DNA of 64,000 nucleotides from Stenogyne calaminthoides (GCA_037126765.1 JBBCBC010000022.1:15653758-15717757); one strand, 5' to 3'; shown: positions 47,231-59,193, counted from the stretch's first letter. A program made the numbers and translations. Notes: generated by a model from the sequence alone, not told the origin.

Positions 47231-48600
47231 GATTTGATTCTGTGTTCAAGTGGGTTTGGCCAACAAAGGAGGTGTACAAGCAACTATCCGGTACATCGAT
47301 AGTGGATGCTCAAGGCACATGATTGAAGCAAACATCTCCTTAGCTCTTACACGTAATGGGAAGGCCCACGTGTACTCTTTGGTGATGATAACTTTGGTTT
47401 TACCAGAGGATTCAGAACCTTAGAGAATGATGATGTACAGGTTAACTGGTTAACTGGTTCAAGGAAAGGTACAATTTATACAGCAGATTGGAACAGTTTT
47501 TCCAAGAAATGCATGTCCGATTGTTAAGAGTACCAAAAAGTAGCGATTGGCTCGCACAAAAAAATTAGTCATCCCGAACTTTAAAACTCTTAACAAGATA
47601 AAGAAGGATGTCTTTGGTTGAGGGACTTCCAAATGAGGTATTCTCTAAGGATCGACGCGTGTGTCGATGTCGGTCGAAGGAAAACAAAGTTAAAGCCTCA
47701 TTTAAAGGAATCCTCGGACCAAAGATCCAAATGAGTATCAGAATCGCTCCATATGGACTTATTTGGACCCGATTACACCGGTCGATCTCGTGACGACGAA
47801 ATATACTCTGTAATCGTGGATGATTATTCCAAGTTTACAGGTTGTATTCTTATATAAGAAGAATGAGATAACAACAAAGATACATGAGTCGCTTTCAAGA
47901 AACTACAAAAACGAAAAGAGGGTGTCGAAGATATAGTGAAAAATCAGATCAGATAAAGGTACAGAATTTCTTAACTCTTTTATTACTGATTTTTGCACTA
48001 AGTTTGGTATACATCATGAGACATCAGCTGCAAGAACACCACAACAGAATGGTGTAGCAGAATGGAGAAACAGAACACTCAAAAGAAGCCGCCGCAAGAC
48101 TATGTTAGTCAAACATGCAACACCAAGCCGTTTCTGGGCAGAAGCCATCAATATTGCATGCCACACTCAGAACAAATGCTCTCTGACAAAGGCTCACTAC
48201 AAAACACCCTATGAACTGTGGAAGGGCAGAAAACCTCGTGTTTCTTACTTCCATGTTTTTGTGTGCAAGTGTTTCATACACAACAATTGGAAGAGTTAGT
48301 TGAAGACTTTTGAAGCCAAGTCAGATGAGGGTATATTCTTAGGATATTCCTCATCCAACAAGGCTTTCAGGGTTTACAATAGGCGAACCCTAGTTGTGGA
48401 AGAAACACCTCATGTGGTCTTTGATGAGACATCTTCTGAACAAGAGAAACCTGCCTCAAAACAAGAAGTACCAGATCAATCGGTACCTAATGCACAGAAA
48501 ATGGATCAGCTAAGTATCAAGGAAAAGAATCGAACACGAATCAAAGTGTATATTCCAGATCCCGCCGATTCACCATGTAAATCGAGACCACTAAGGTAAA
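47231..48600 (+). pseudogene. pol: Protease and integrase of element C, heavily damaged
   Basis: Protease motif DSGCS from 47298, with Arg for the Trp just before it. Part of the protease C-terminus is missing: the sequence jumps near 47445 to the segment GSRKGTIYTADWN. The integrase zinc part is scrambled. AEAINIACHTQNKCSL and FVCKCFIHNN are readable at 48102-48299, then KTFEAKSDEGIFLGYSS and NRRTLVVEETPHVVFDE to 48500. Motif NGVAEWRN shows Arg-to-Trp after the catalytic Glu. Many single-base gains and losses. Confidence 0.82.
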
Positions 48601-50850
48601 ACCCATTTTTGCCCACGCTGCCAACCAAACGTCATTCAAAAAGAATGTTGTTTTGTACAACCGAGATAAAGATCAACATAAAGAACCATCCGGTTTCAGG
48701 GGGAACATCGCTTTGAAAACCCATTTGGATCGTTTATAAAAAAAGGGGTGAACGGCGTGATTTTTTTTTTTGCTTTTAAGAACGATGTGTTCCTACGGAC
48801 AGACATCGATTACATGATGAGTCCAACATCACCGAGACTTTAACCTACCAAATCGGTTGTCATGTGGATCATAATTTTTCCCTTTTATTTGCATCACTCA
48901 CAATCACTAAAGCTTGAACTACTATCGAATCTGAGGATGATGTTCTCCAAACAGATGCAAATCGAAAAAGAAGAACCACATAACGTAACCAAATATCCAA
49001 CTGATCCGATCATCTTTCATCAACGAGACCCATCTCATTGGATAGAGTTAAAACTAGACACCAGATTGGTGAAAGTGCCATGTATTGTTGTTATCCTGCT
49101 TTTGAAGTAACCAACCAAGTAGAAGAATCTCTACAAGATCTGGCTGGATTCTAGCCATGCAAGAAGAATTCGAACAAGTTTAAAAGGAATCGTTTTTTTG
49201 GAATCGTGGATGGACCAACTCATCAAGATGTGATTGGCACAAAGTGGGTATTCAAGAACAAGAGAGATGAGAATAACGTCATAACCAAAAAATAAGGCAA
49301 GACTTGTTGCTAAGGGGTATTCCTGATCTCGGAAGGAATTGATTATGATGAGACCTTTTTTTGACCTCTTCTTCCGATCACCGGTTAGCTTTCTTCTGGT
49401 TTTGCTCCATCGACCGAGCCATTCAAATTGTTTTTGGCATATGCTACCCTCTCGTTCCCCCTTTATTGTGTATCGATGGATATAAAGAGTGCATTCTTAA
49501 CCGGGGTACTAAATGAACTACTATCGAGGAAGTTTATGTTGAACAACCTCTAACCAAATCTTTGAAAAAATAGGCTACCAGTTGTACCGTTTAAGAAAAA
49601 ACTCTTTTAGAAGAATCTCTAAAATGCTCCTCGAAGCTTGGTATGATACACTCTCTCGACCAACTTCAATTGATAGATAGTGGTTTCACTAAAGGAATAA
49701 CGTGGAACGAACCTTATTGCTTGGGGTATTCCTGTTCGAAAGATGGAGAAGATATTCTAATGGTTCAGATTTATGTGGAGGGTTTACATCATCTTAAAAG
49801 AGTGATCTCCCAACAAGAGTTTATGTGAAAATTCATGATACAAGATAGATAGTGGTTTCACTAAAGGAATATCTGTGCAAGAAGTTCGAGATGTCCATGA
49901 TGGGTCGATGAGTTACTTTTAGAAGGTTTACAAGTTAAGCAAAGTACATAAGGCATATTCATGTGAAAATTGACCAAAATGCAAGGCACACTAGGGTTTA
50001 TTGAGTTAAGTTTGGAGTTCAAAAAAAGTACATAAGAAGGCATATTCAAGAATTCCTATGATGATTATTAAGTTTGGATTCAAGATGGATCCGATGATGA
50101 ATGGTCGGAAAAAAAAGTAATCGAAAGAATATAGGGCTCTCGTTAGATCTTTACTATATCCGATTTGCCGCGTTTCAGACCGGATATCACTTTTTACGAT
50201 AGTTGTATGTGCGATTTCGTGGCAAATCCAATGCGAAGACACACAGAAGCGACTAAGCGGATTCTAAAAATATCTGAAGAGACAATAAACCTTGGTTTAT
50301 TTTACCCATCGATGATAATCTAGAGCTTAGTGGGTATTCGATTCGATTATGGAGGTTGCAAAATTGGAATGAAGTCAACCTCGGTACATGTCGGTTTTAG
50401 GTAGTAAACCGATCTCCCGGTTTTCAAAAGCGCGACATCGATTCGACATCTACTATGAAGCGTAATATATGGGTCTGCAGGAAATTTGTTGTTCCCCAAT
50501 CGCTTCTGCTAAGTCGGCGGTGAGGATTATAACATTATAGCTCTGAACGTGCCTATATTCTCGCGACGATAATAGTCTTGTTGCAATCACTCGAATCTGT
50601 TCTACATACAAGATGCAAGCATGTGGATGTCGACACCATTTTATAAGAGATCATGTTGAAAGAAGAATATCGAAATGGAAAAGATCCATACCGATAAAAT
50701 GAAAAGTCGATATTTTAACCAAGCCACTAAATTGAGATCGATTCAGAGAATTATGCAATGAGCTAGGGCTTCTGGATCTCGGAGGAAGTGCACCAGAAAT
50801 GTTTGGTGGACTAGTCTCCAAGACCAGTTGGTTAAGAGACTGACCAGATA
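48601..50850 (+). pseudogene. pol: Reverse transcriptase and RNase H of element C, scrambled
   Basis: Only fragments can be read: TKWVFKNKRDENNVITK near 49240, VEQPL near 49535, DGEDILMVQIYVEGL near 49745-49790 (the YVDD site is changed to YVEG), RNase H pieces near 50330-50700, and the end of pol near 50750-50840 (LDLGG, GGLVSKTSWLRD). Insertions of foreign-looking short stretches and loss of CAG/CTG words are frequent. I would not draw functional conclusions from these changes, because the sequence quality is doubtful. Confidence 0.75.
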
Positions 50851-50989
50851 GAAAGAGTCAGTTGAGGAAGATACCTCAACTGATCAGATCTGATCAGAAA
50901 AGAATTATCAGATTAAGGGGGAACTGATCAGATTGGAAGGTTATACTTTGTAAGTCGATTAAGCTATGTTCAACAAGCAAGTTGTATAA

Positions 50990-51355
50990 GATTAAGGCTA
51001 CAAATCGCATAAGAAAGTAGAAACAACACAACAATGGAATAATAGAAATTTTCATTGATAAAGACCCGGAGGTCAGATTTACATTACAAGTAACAAGTAC
51101 AAAAGGACACGGAGGTCAGTACATAAACCATAAACCAAAAACCCTAAGCCTTACCCTAAAAGGGGGAGAGAGAGGCTTTAAAGATTTTAAAGCCTGATGC
51201 TCTCATTTTCTCCCACTTAACCCTAAAAAGGGTGTGAGAGGCTTTGAACAAATCCTAATGCCACCCTCAGAGCTTCGGAGTTAGGAGCGAGAGCGGCCTT
51301 GAAGGATTTCTAAGCCAGAAGCCCCTAGACCTAAAATCAATGGGCTCTCCAGCTG
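50990..51355 (+). other. 3' part of antisense cassette, element C
   Basis: Shares CAACACAACAATGGAAT and TGATAAAGACCCGGAGGTC (two copies of the last 12 bases) with 36580-36655 of element B; on minus this would be the 3' UTR, with AATGAAA-type poly(A) signals. It also holds AGAGGCTTT repeats and degenerate CCCTAAA units. Confidence 0.65.
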
Positions 51356-51690
51356 TTAAGTGGGACACAAGTGCCAAAGATGTGGTCCAAAGACCATATG
51401 GCCACAAGTGTCACATGCAAATATTGAGTTTGATATACGATGATCAGCTGTTGTCTGATCAAGATCGAATACCAAACTCATGTTTTGTATCAGACTGAGT
51501 CTGTTGATGTTAATTCCGTCATCTTGATAGACACACAAGGTGCATACGGTTAGGAGAAGTGTTTTTTCATTTGCGATAGCAAATCCCTGTCTCGGTGGTA
51601 GAGAAGCTTGGCAATAATGGTATGTGTAATCTTCGATGACGACGAAACACGCGACTGATGGTTGGATGAGTTGATGGTGTGAATTGTATC
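51356..51690 (-). pseudogene. Antisense ORF remnant in element C
   Basis: On minus, VSSSSKITHTIIAKLLYHRD aligns with the SSSSEDDQTAIAKLHRH segment of element B. After a one-base shift the second part (GFAIANEKTLLLTVC, then CVYQDDGININ and NMSLVFDLDQ) aligns with the end of the B protein. It then goes on to FACDTCGHMVFGPHLWHLC before TAA at 51356. The Cys/His spacing (CDTCGH, then H, H and C) resembles a zinc-binding tail. The N-terminus and TATA box are deleted relative to B. Protein-level likeness despite strong DNA divergence points to past selection. Confidence 0.58.
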
Positions 51691-51990
51691 AACGTATCCA
51701 TACCATCATTACGAAGTGTCAAATCACGCCTACTTAGGGAATCGAGACGACTCTTCGACTCCTCAAGAACTAAGTTCTGGCAGGAGCGCACATTCCAAGA
51801 CTTGACCTAGGTCAAGAGTGGATCAGGATGGATCCGAAGAAAACTGATCAGATAAGAAGGATCACTTGGATATGGTATCTCAACTGATCAGAAAGGATCA
51901 GTAAAAGAGTTGTTCAGAGATAATAGTTGAAAAGGGAACGTCACCTGATCAGCTTGGCTCATCAGAAAAATGATCAGATAAGTGGGACAT
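51691..51990 (+). other. Right end of antisense cassette and spacer, element C
   Basis: Shares TCACGCCTACTTAGGGAATC and GGCAGGAGCGC with B. Then comes CTGATCAG-rich spacer with AAAAGGGAACG, which partly repeats the spacer seen before the cassette (50860-50940). Confidence 0.55.
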
Positions 51991-52786
51991 TGTTGGGAAA
52001 TACTATGGTTTAGGCAACCATCAGTAAGGTCAACAGTAATCAGATCAACCAGATAAGATCAACAGTGGTAACTGACTGATTACAATATCAGTCAGTCAGA
52101 TACGTTTTCTAATTTATTTTCATACCTACTCTATGTTAGTTATTACTGTTCACATTACTATATGATGTCATGCCTGCAAACATTAAATGCGGACGCAGGG
52201 CTTATGTATTAAATGCATTTTTTTCGAACCTTCAAGTCCAAAAGTCTGCCGGTTTAAAACCTTAACCGCACGATTGAATTACTCTTCAATCGCTTTAATC
52301 TTGACCGTCCACTTAAATCAAGGACACTCAAGTACCTTCAAAAATAATCGTGCAAAATGTTTCCTTCTCATCTTTTAAAACCCTAAATACCTTTTCTCTG
52401 AAAACCTTTCGCATTTCATACTTTCTAAAACCGCAAATTTCAGTTCCAGAAAATTCTCTCAAACATTCAAAATATTCAAGCGATTAATCTATCTTCCAAA
52501 ACTCTCATATCGCTTTTTCTGGTAACTTACTCATCATGTTATTTTTTTTTTTAATAGCATATAATGATCAGTGTATAGAAATTGTGTGTATTACTGTTAA
52601 TCATGATTAAATGGAATTTAAATTAGTCATTGTCATTTCTATATACATCATAAACTATATGCATATTGGGGATAGATATTCATGTGTATTAATTCGCAAA
52701 ATTACTCTTTTATGAATAACAATGTGTGATTGATTATGTTGTTTCACATAGCACTCACTTTGTATGCTTCTTTATGATTTCAGAAA
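51991..52786 (+). promoter_or_regulatory. Internal promoter region, leader and intron of the post-pol unit, element C
   Basis: AAGTGGGACAT (51980-51990) then TGTTGGGAAA (51991-52000), a very good polypurine-tract/LTR-start look-alike. The inverted repeat is degenerate (GCCTGCAAACATTAAATGCGG). No clear TATA box is left. Donor CTG|GTAACT (GT 52522-52523), intron of 262 bp, acceptor GATTTCAG (52783), then ATG at 52787. Confidence 0.55.
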
Positions 52787-53940
52787 ATGGAATCGTGAAT
52801 AGTGCTATCGGAAACTTGTGACTATGCCTCTATGCTCAAAAATGTCATTGATGAAAAGTATGTCATTTTCAATACCACAAATGATCCAGAATCAAGGGAG
52901 ATACTCGAATGCTTAAGAGCCTGTGGACTTGATCAATTTTGCTATCGCCATCAGGAAACTGTCCATATGATTGAATCATTGGAATTCTTGAGAAAACTAA
53001 AGGAGACGGACAACAAAGAACTATTCTCATTCGTTGGAATGACCAGGATCGATGTCTCCAACGATGATCTCAGAAGAATCTTTGGTCTTCAAATGGGCAA
53101 GAAATACCCTGATGAGTTCACTGTTGGAATTTCAGATAAGGAGTATCTACAGAAAGTGTTGTTGAGACCTGGGAATATCAATCAGCTCACACATGTCAAA
53201 GTTCCCTACCTCCGAAGGAAGTATAGATTGCTTTTCGAAATTGTCTCGAAAGTCATTCTTGGGATCTCTTTCAGCCCAGATGCTCTAACCCAGAAAAGCA
53301 GCATGTTATGGCCGCAATCATTGAGAAGGCCCCATATATGAACTGGATGGGGTTATTCAAGAATCGTTTGCTGCAGGAAACTGGTAAGTTTGCCACAGAT
53401 GAAGAAAATCGAGTGAGGCTGACCAAGAATATCAGTAATATTCACAAGGTGTCTATAATTTTGGCTGATAAGCTTCCCAGTGACTATCCTTGATCACAAA
53501 ATGGGCGGAAGCAATATGTGGAGAAATTCAAAGCCTTGCTTTACAAGGATGAGGCACTATCCGGATTATCGATGATGATCTAACACCATATGTGCCGGGT
53601 TTTCAAAAATCCTCAAGGCAAAGCTCCATCTAAGAGAGGAACGAGAAAGATGAAAGGGTTGTGAGTAAGCGCTACGATGCAAAAGCGAAACGTCGAAAAC
53701 ACTTACTACATCTTTGCTAAGAAGGATGGTATGCCTTCCGAGGTCTTCAAGATGAAGGAAGTGATGTTGAAATTCTGGAATCCGGCGAAGATCAACCTTA
53801 AGAATCAGGTCGAGAGTTAATGCTTTGGTGGAAAACCGGTTCGGGGAAAACCGTGGAGCCGATGTAAAACTCAAAGAAATCGACCGATTACGAACCATCG
53901 AACTCAAATCACATAAGTTCTCTTTTTCGGAGGGCATGTA
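52787..53940 (+). pseudogene. Post-pol ORF (aORF) of element C, shortened
   Basis: ATG at 52787, TGA at codon 4, then open from 52801 (SETCDYASMLKNVIDEKYVI). The region before the core (FCYRHQETVHMIESLEFLRK, DVSNDDLRRIFGLQMGKKYP) is clean and shows the domain better than B or A. The core is LRRKYRLLFEIVSKVILGIS, then, after a frameshift at about 53305, MAAIIEKAPYMNWMGLFKNR and VSIILADKLP. After 53495 the text is scrambled and most of the coiled-coil part found in A and B is absent, so a deletion of about 2 kb is likely. Unknown function. Confidence 0.75.
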
Positions 53941-54093
53941 ATCGTCATCTCTTATATATAAAACAAGTTACCTTTTCTCGATCTTAAGACAACATCTCAT
54001 TGTCTTTCTCGATTTACATTGTTTATGTTTTTACATTTCGCATGGTTATCTCTTTTTTCGATTATATGTTTTGGTTCCATCAAAAGGGGAAAT
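53941..54093 (+). other. 3' untranslated region and polypurine tract, element C
   Basis: T-rich spacer like that of B (CTCATTGTC word), ending AAAAGGGGAAAT (54082-54093) beside the LTR. Confidence 0.88.
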
Positions 54094-55599
54094 TGTTGGG
54101 AAATTTGTATTTAGTTTTGATGGAAGTTCCAAAAACAATTTGTAATAAAAACGATCGGACACATTAGGTTTGACCGATGTCTTAGAATCGAGTTAGGATG
54201 ACCAAATTTGAAATGTATAGACAAATGATGTATAAGGTAGGTCACATATTGAGGGGAACTCAATATGTATAGTCGAATCGATTAATCGAATGATCGATTA
54301 ATCATATGATCGGTGGACATAAACCAACAACAAAAAATAAGACACAAGATTAGAAGACTACCGGAAGATCAAGATCCGCACCGGAAGACCTACATCGATC
54401 GAGTCTGCTAGTTGAAGCTAAAGACAACCGGCATCGAAGACTCTATCGGTGGATCGATCGGTTATGGCCCGATCGTCACCACACCAAAAGTCAACTAATG
54501 TTTCACCAAGTCATACATTGTTGATCCGAAGAAGAAGAATGCCAACTTTAGTTGGTGAACAAACTTCGACATCTTTGTACTTGTTAACCAATAAGAACAA
54601 AGACACGTATGACTTCGAAATGACATCTCTGGATTTCGGCCACGATAGTTAAACGGCTAAAAAAAACGACATACACGCTTTTTCGCCATGCCGTTCCCGG
54701 AAGCACGTCATCATCAAATCCAAAGAAACCTACCAAATATAGCCAGAAATTCAAATTGCTCTCCAACGGCTCTTTGATTTAGAGGTCTATAATATGGGAT
54801 TACTCTTCAGAGTGAAATACGGAAATTATCAAGAAGCTCATACTATAGCAAAATTTCCGCGAAGAACACAACCTTGAAGATTAATTTTTCTCGTTTCATC
54901 CCATAGTTCTTAGCACGTAAATCTTATCCTCTAGTTGTTAAATTTAATTTAATTCTAGGAAAGATTTCAAAGTTGGAACAAACAACAAATCTTACCCAAA
55001 ACCCAAAGTTAGGTTAAGTTTGTTTAGCAAGATTCGGTAGGGTTTCTAGTTTATTTAAGGATCGGTTGAGTGAGAGCTCCATAAATATCTGTTGGTGTAA
55101 TGTGTTGGACTAACACAATAATCTAAGTCTAGTTGGTTAAGTCGGTTAAGTTGGTGCCCTTGTGATAGGGAAGAGTGGACGTGGGATTTGTTGTCCAACC
55201 ACTATAAATCTTGTGTGCATCTACTGTTTGATTAATCGCTTCACACTATTATTATCGCACAACTTGATTAAATCTGCATACATATTACGAGTTAGAATCG
55301 GCTAGCACCACAAGTTATCGATCCGTCAGATTGACCCCATAGTCATCGATTGAAAATAACTTTAATCGATTTGTTACAAACCGGTTTTTCACACGGGGTA
55401 TAAACTAGCTTCCGCCAATCGCTTAAACCGATAGATACCGAACTAATCTTCCTCGAGCGATCAAGAAGTTGATATCATCCAAACCGATTCACTTGCACTG
55501 ATCAAGCAAACCGCCATCACACCGACTGCGACAAAAAGTTTTTAAGTCTATTCACCCTCCCCTAGACTTCAACTCACGAACCCGTCGGGACCTTACAGA
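54094..55599 (+). repeat. 3' LTR of element C
   Basis: 1506 bp. Pairs with 42633-44162 but is full of CAG/CTG-to-CGA type differences, for instance ACGATCGGAC against ACAGTCAGAC. Ends CGGGACCTTACA. Confidence 0.9.
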
Positions 55600-55768
55600 C
55601 CCTTTTAACCGATCCGCATCTACCGATCGATAAGTGGATATCGATCAAACTGCTTTCACATCACACTGACGTATATACGTGTAAACACATCCGATCCATG
55701 AAAAAGTATTGAAGTTTATTCACCCTCCCTCTGACTTCAACCTCAATCGAAACCCGTTCGGACCTACA
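55600..55768 (+). repeat. 3' LTR of element B, right part
   Basis: Continues the B LTR from the site of C insertion to ACCTACA, matching 30350-30522 of the 5' LTR. GACCC (55600-55604) is the right target copy of C. Confidence 0.88.
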
Positions 55769-55773
55769 ACCCG

Positions 55774-56605
55774 CATTGGTACTCACCATCACCCTCCGAT
55801 CATTAGACTATAAAAATATCCACCTTTTGTTCCTTTAGGGTATCCTACAAACAGTACTTCAGTTCTAGGTGCCAACTTGTCAGCTTCCTTATTCAGCACA
55901 TGTGCTGGACAACCCCAAATCCGAATGTGGTTTAGACTAGGCTTTAGCCCAGACCACAATTTAATTGGAGTTTTTGGAACTGCTTTAGAAGGTACGTAAT
56001 TTAGAAGATACGCTGTCGTTTCCAAGGCATATCCCCAAAATGAGGTAGGTAATGAAGCATAACTCATCATCGATCTCACCATCTCCAATAGAGTCATATT
56101 CCTTCTCTCAGTCACTCCATTCTGTTGGGGAGTACCAGGTGCGGTGAGCTGGGATGTAATCCCATTCTCTAATAAGTGTTGCCTAAATTCATTGCGAAGG
56201 TATTCGCCACCACGATCAGACCGTAGTGACTTGATACTTTTCCCATGACAGTTCTCCACTTCTGCCCTAAATTCTTTGAACTTGCCAAAGCATTTAGACT
56301 TGTGGCGCATCAGGTATATATATCCATATCTTGAGTAATCATCAATGAAAGTGACGAAATACTCAAAACCACCTCTAGCTTGAACAGACATGGGTCCACA
56401 CAGAGTGAATCAATTCCAACACACCATTGGCCCTATTCCCCTTGGCCTTAAAAGGCCTAGAGGTCATCTTGCCTTCCAAACAGGATTCACAGACTGAGAA
56501 TGGTTCTACTTGGAGAGACTCCAAAAACCCACTACTTACCAGTCTTTGTATCCTTCTCAGGTTGACATGACCCAGCCTTAGGTGCCAAAGGTATGTTTGA
56601 TTCAA
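55774..56605 (-). pseudogene. pol: Integrase of element M
   Basis: On minus: zinc part LWHLRLGHVN and CESCLEGKM (56605-56375), a one-base loss near 56385 at the SxVCGPM site, then 200 codons (56391-55789) with FVTFIDDYSRYGYIYLM, LRSDRGGEY and NGVTERRN. The last two catalytic residues are 35 apart (DD35E). The C-terminal part (GYPKGTKGGYFYS) runs into element B; the rest is at 29058 and below. Well kept apart from the shift. Confidence 0.93.
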
Positions 56606-56614
56606 CTTAGAAGG

Positions 56615-57860
56615 TTATTTTCTTTTATTTGATGATGACGATGAATGAGCTTCAGTCACAGTATGGTATGGCCAAGTAATAGTATAAAGATTATTTTCTA
56701 ACGCTCCAGAATAGATTAAAAAGTCATTTCTCATAATAACAACTTTGTCATTAAAAACAACTGAACATCCATCCTTAAACAACTTCGAAACTGAAATTAA
56801 ATTCTTCCGAAAACTCGGCACGTATAAAACGTTCTTTAATACTAAAACAGAATTAGAAAAACATAAGTGCACATCTCCCACTGCGATCACTGCTACTGTC
56901 GCAGCATTGCCCAAACTGATAGTAACCTCGCCCTCACTCAGTTGCCTTGTTTCCAGAAACCCCTACAAAGTATAACAAACATGATCAGTGTCTCCTGTAT
57001 CTATTGCCCAAGAAAATGCAGAACAAGCCGCGAAACATGTTTCAACAACCAGAGCAAGAGACGTAAAAGAGTTGTCTTTTTTCAGGAGAGGACAATCAGG
57101 CTTCCAGTGTCATGTCTTGTTGCATTTGAAGCATTTACCATTCGGCTTTTTCACGCCATCAAAAGGAGCCAGTTTCTTGCTCCCACTACTTCCACCACCT
57201 TTTTTCTATGAAGCCTTTTTTTCTTCCCGCCCTTAGACGAAGAAGATCCAGCTTGAACAGAGACATGAGCCTGTGGTCCCTTGCCCTTACCCATGAGACC
57301 CTCCGCCGCGACCAATTCCGCAAGAAGCTAGACTATTGTATAGTCCTTCTTACTCATGATCACATTTAAATGGAAGTTTTCAAAGGACTTTGGGAGCGAG
57401 TTCAGGATCATATCGATCTTGGTATTACCATCGATTTCTCCTCCGAGGACCTCTATCTCATTCAGATATTCCATCATCTTGAGACAGTGGTCCCTCACGG
57501 ACGCTCCCTCTGGCATAGAGGTCGACATAATGCTCCTCATAGCCTCAAAACGGGCAGCCCTATCTTTCTCACCGAAAAGCTCTTTTAGGCTCAACATCAT
57601 ATTTGCGGCATTAGGCATATTTTGATGCTGCTGCTGTAAAATATTTGACATCGAGGCCAAAATGTAACAACGAGCCATCTCATTAGCCTTGTGCCACTTT
57701 TTGTGAGCCTCCTTTTGCTCTTCAGTGGAATCGGGTTCCAAAGGGACAGGAGCAGGTGTATTGAGTACGAACTTGTACTCACTTGCAACAAGGACAATGT
57801 CCAGATTTCTTTTCCAATCCAAATAATTCGGACCAGTAAGCTTATTTTGATTTTAAATAA
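56615..57860 (-). pseudogene. gag: gag and protease of element M
   Basis: On minus, QNKLTGPNYLDWKRNLDIVL begins near 57850. No ATG precedes it in frame before a stop, so the start codon has been lost. The capsid is open to TAG at 57328-57330 (KDYTIV*). Next is a Gly/Lys/Ser-rich linker with a stop and the zinc knuckle CFKCNKT*HWKPDC, in which TGA (57110-57112) replaces the Gly codon. The protease motif is WAIDTGDTDHVC (about 57010-56985), then a stop, then the protease C-terminus VLKNVLYVPSFRKNLISVSK (56914-56615). Typical small copia gag, unlike the long gag of A, B, C and E. Confidence 0.9.
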
Positions 57861-59179
57861 TCGAAAGCGGGTTGAGTGACATCATCATAATTATCTAAAA
57901 TAAATAAAATGCAAGCAAGCATTAAAATCACATAAGTTGAAGCATAAAATATTGGAAACCTTCAAAACCAACATTCAACACAACCTCCAACAGCCCAACA
58001 AACACACACACAAGCCACGTTAGGGTGGTCGTTTATTCATGTGTTAATCAACCAGACACCCAGTCTTTAATTTCAATATCACATCAACGTATCCTTATGA
58101 CGAACGAAATTAACAGTCGGACCTTAACTGGCCATGTGAATTAGAACAGGGACCCCGTTGGGGAGTTATATTAAAATTTACATCTAAGTGATGACCACAA
58201 TTTAACTATAAGAACTACTATTCACAATCGATGAGCTCATCAAGAGAACACGTCGCTAGCACACAATTCCCTACAGTTATCTTGAATTATACTTTACCGA
58301 TGAACTCATGTGTGACACATCCATTGGGGAGGATCACACACTTCATCTAAAGATTAAAACATTTTGACTAGAAGTCTTAGCTAGTAAGCTCTTGAATCTT
58401 TGATCCGTTGTGAGATTCCAAGGTCCCACGAGCAACAAACACCTCACTTAAAGACCAATTGTGGAGGCCAATGAATTAATTAAAATTCACATCTATGTCA
58501 CTCAGTCATTTGTAACATGAAGGTTATTTATAGGCATAGCATATCAAGAAAAAAAAACACAAGCATGCCACAACAAAACAAGAAGTGATAAATAAAAGCA
58601 TAAATAAATGCACATCTATCGCAACCCCTTGTAAAACTATCAAAAATAGCCTATTCTAAGCTATTACAATGATAAATGAAGGGCGCGGACGGATGCCTCG
58701 CATCGGCCTCTCACGCAAGGCAAACGGCTCGATTTCACGTCCACCGACTTAAACTGGCAGAAAACTTCATCAAGGAAATTGAATTAGCTCCCGCCATAGG
58801 CGGTCATGGCGTAGCTGTGTGATTTGTAGGGGACCTCAAGACTTTTCATAAATATGGTTATAATAGGAAAATAGACAATCGAGTCAAAAGTTATGACCAA
58901 AACGGTTTTAACCGACCAATGGCCATAACCCTAACCCTAATCGCCCGTTTTCCATATTATCCTCCAACCTCCATCGCGATCAAATTACAAGAATAATAAG
59001 CACCCTATTACAGTGATCTATGTAAAATGCATATAACTACCCACACTTCTTATCTGGTGGGAAAACGATTACAAACACACTAAAGGGTTGCGATAGAGAA
59101 ACAGATTCAAACACGATCAAAATAGAAAATATCTACAAACGAAAACGTTTCAGGCAGAGCTAATAATCCACGAATCCAG
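57861..59179 (-). other. Leader of element M
   Basis: About 1.3 kb between the primer site and gag, with no credible gene. It is AT-rich with a short GC-richer patch near 58680-58750 and a pair of CCCTAA words near 58928. Long for a copia leader, so an old insertion within it is possible, but I see no boundary. Confidence 0.6.
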
Positions 59180-59191
59180 GCTCTGATACCA
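59180..59191 (-). other. Primer-binding site of element M
   Basis: GCTCTGATACCA on plus, the reverse complement of the tRNA-Met site, two bases from the LTR. It fixes the direction of M. Confidence 0.95.
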
Positions 59192-59193
59192 AT

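Larger units (their letters stand above)
42633..55599 (+). mobile_element. Element C: Sirevirus-like copia element inserted in the 3' LTR of B
   Basis: TGTTGGGAAATTTG at 42633 to GGGACCTTACA at 55599. Flanks are GACGC and GACCC (55600-55604), one mismatch. Gag, pol, antisense cassette remnant, promoter-intron-aORF and polypurine tract occur in the same order as in B. Large parts (46530-50800 and 53500-55770) are low-quality sequence. Innermost member of the stack. Confidence 0.92.
29059..55768 (+). mobile_element. Element B: Sirevirus-like copia element inserted in pol of M
   Basis: LTR start TGTCGGGAAA at 29059, LTR end ACCTACA at 55768, opposite in direction to M. Flanks are ACCAG (29054-29058) and ACCCG (55769-55773), one mismatch. 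It holds gag, pol, an antisense cassette, a promoter-intron-aORF unit and a polypurine tract. Its 3' LTR is split by element C. Own length about 13.7 kb. Confidence 0.92.

Noticed and set aside
49745..49800. YVDD changed to YVEG in RT of C as a functional variant
   Set aside because: Lies in the low-quality patch with many small errors; no weight can be placed on it.
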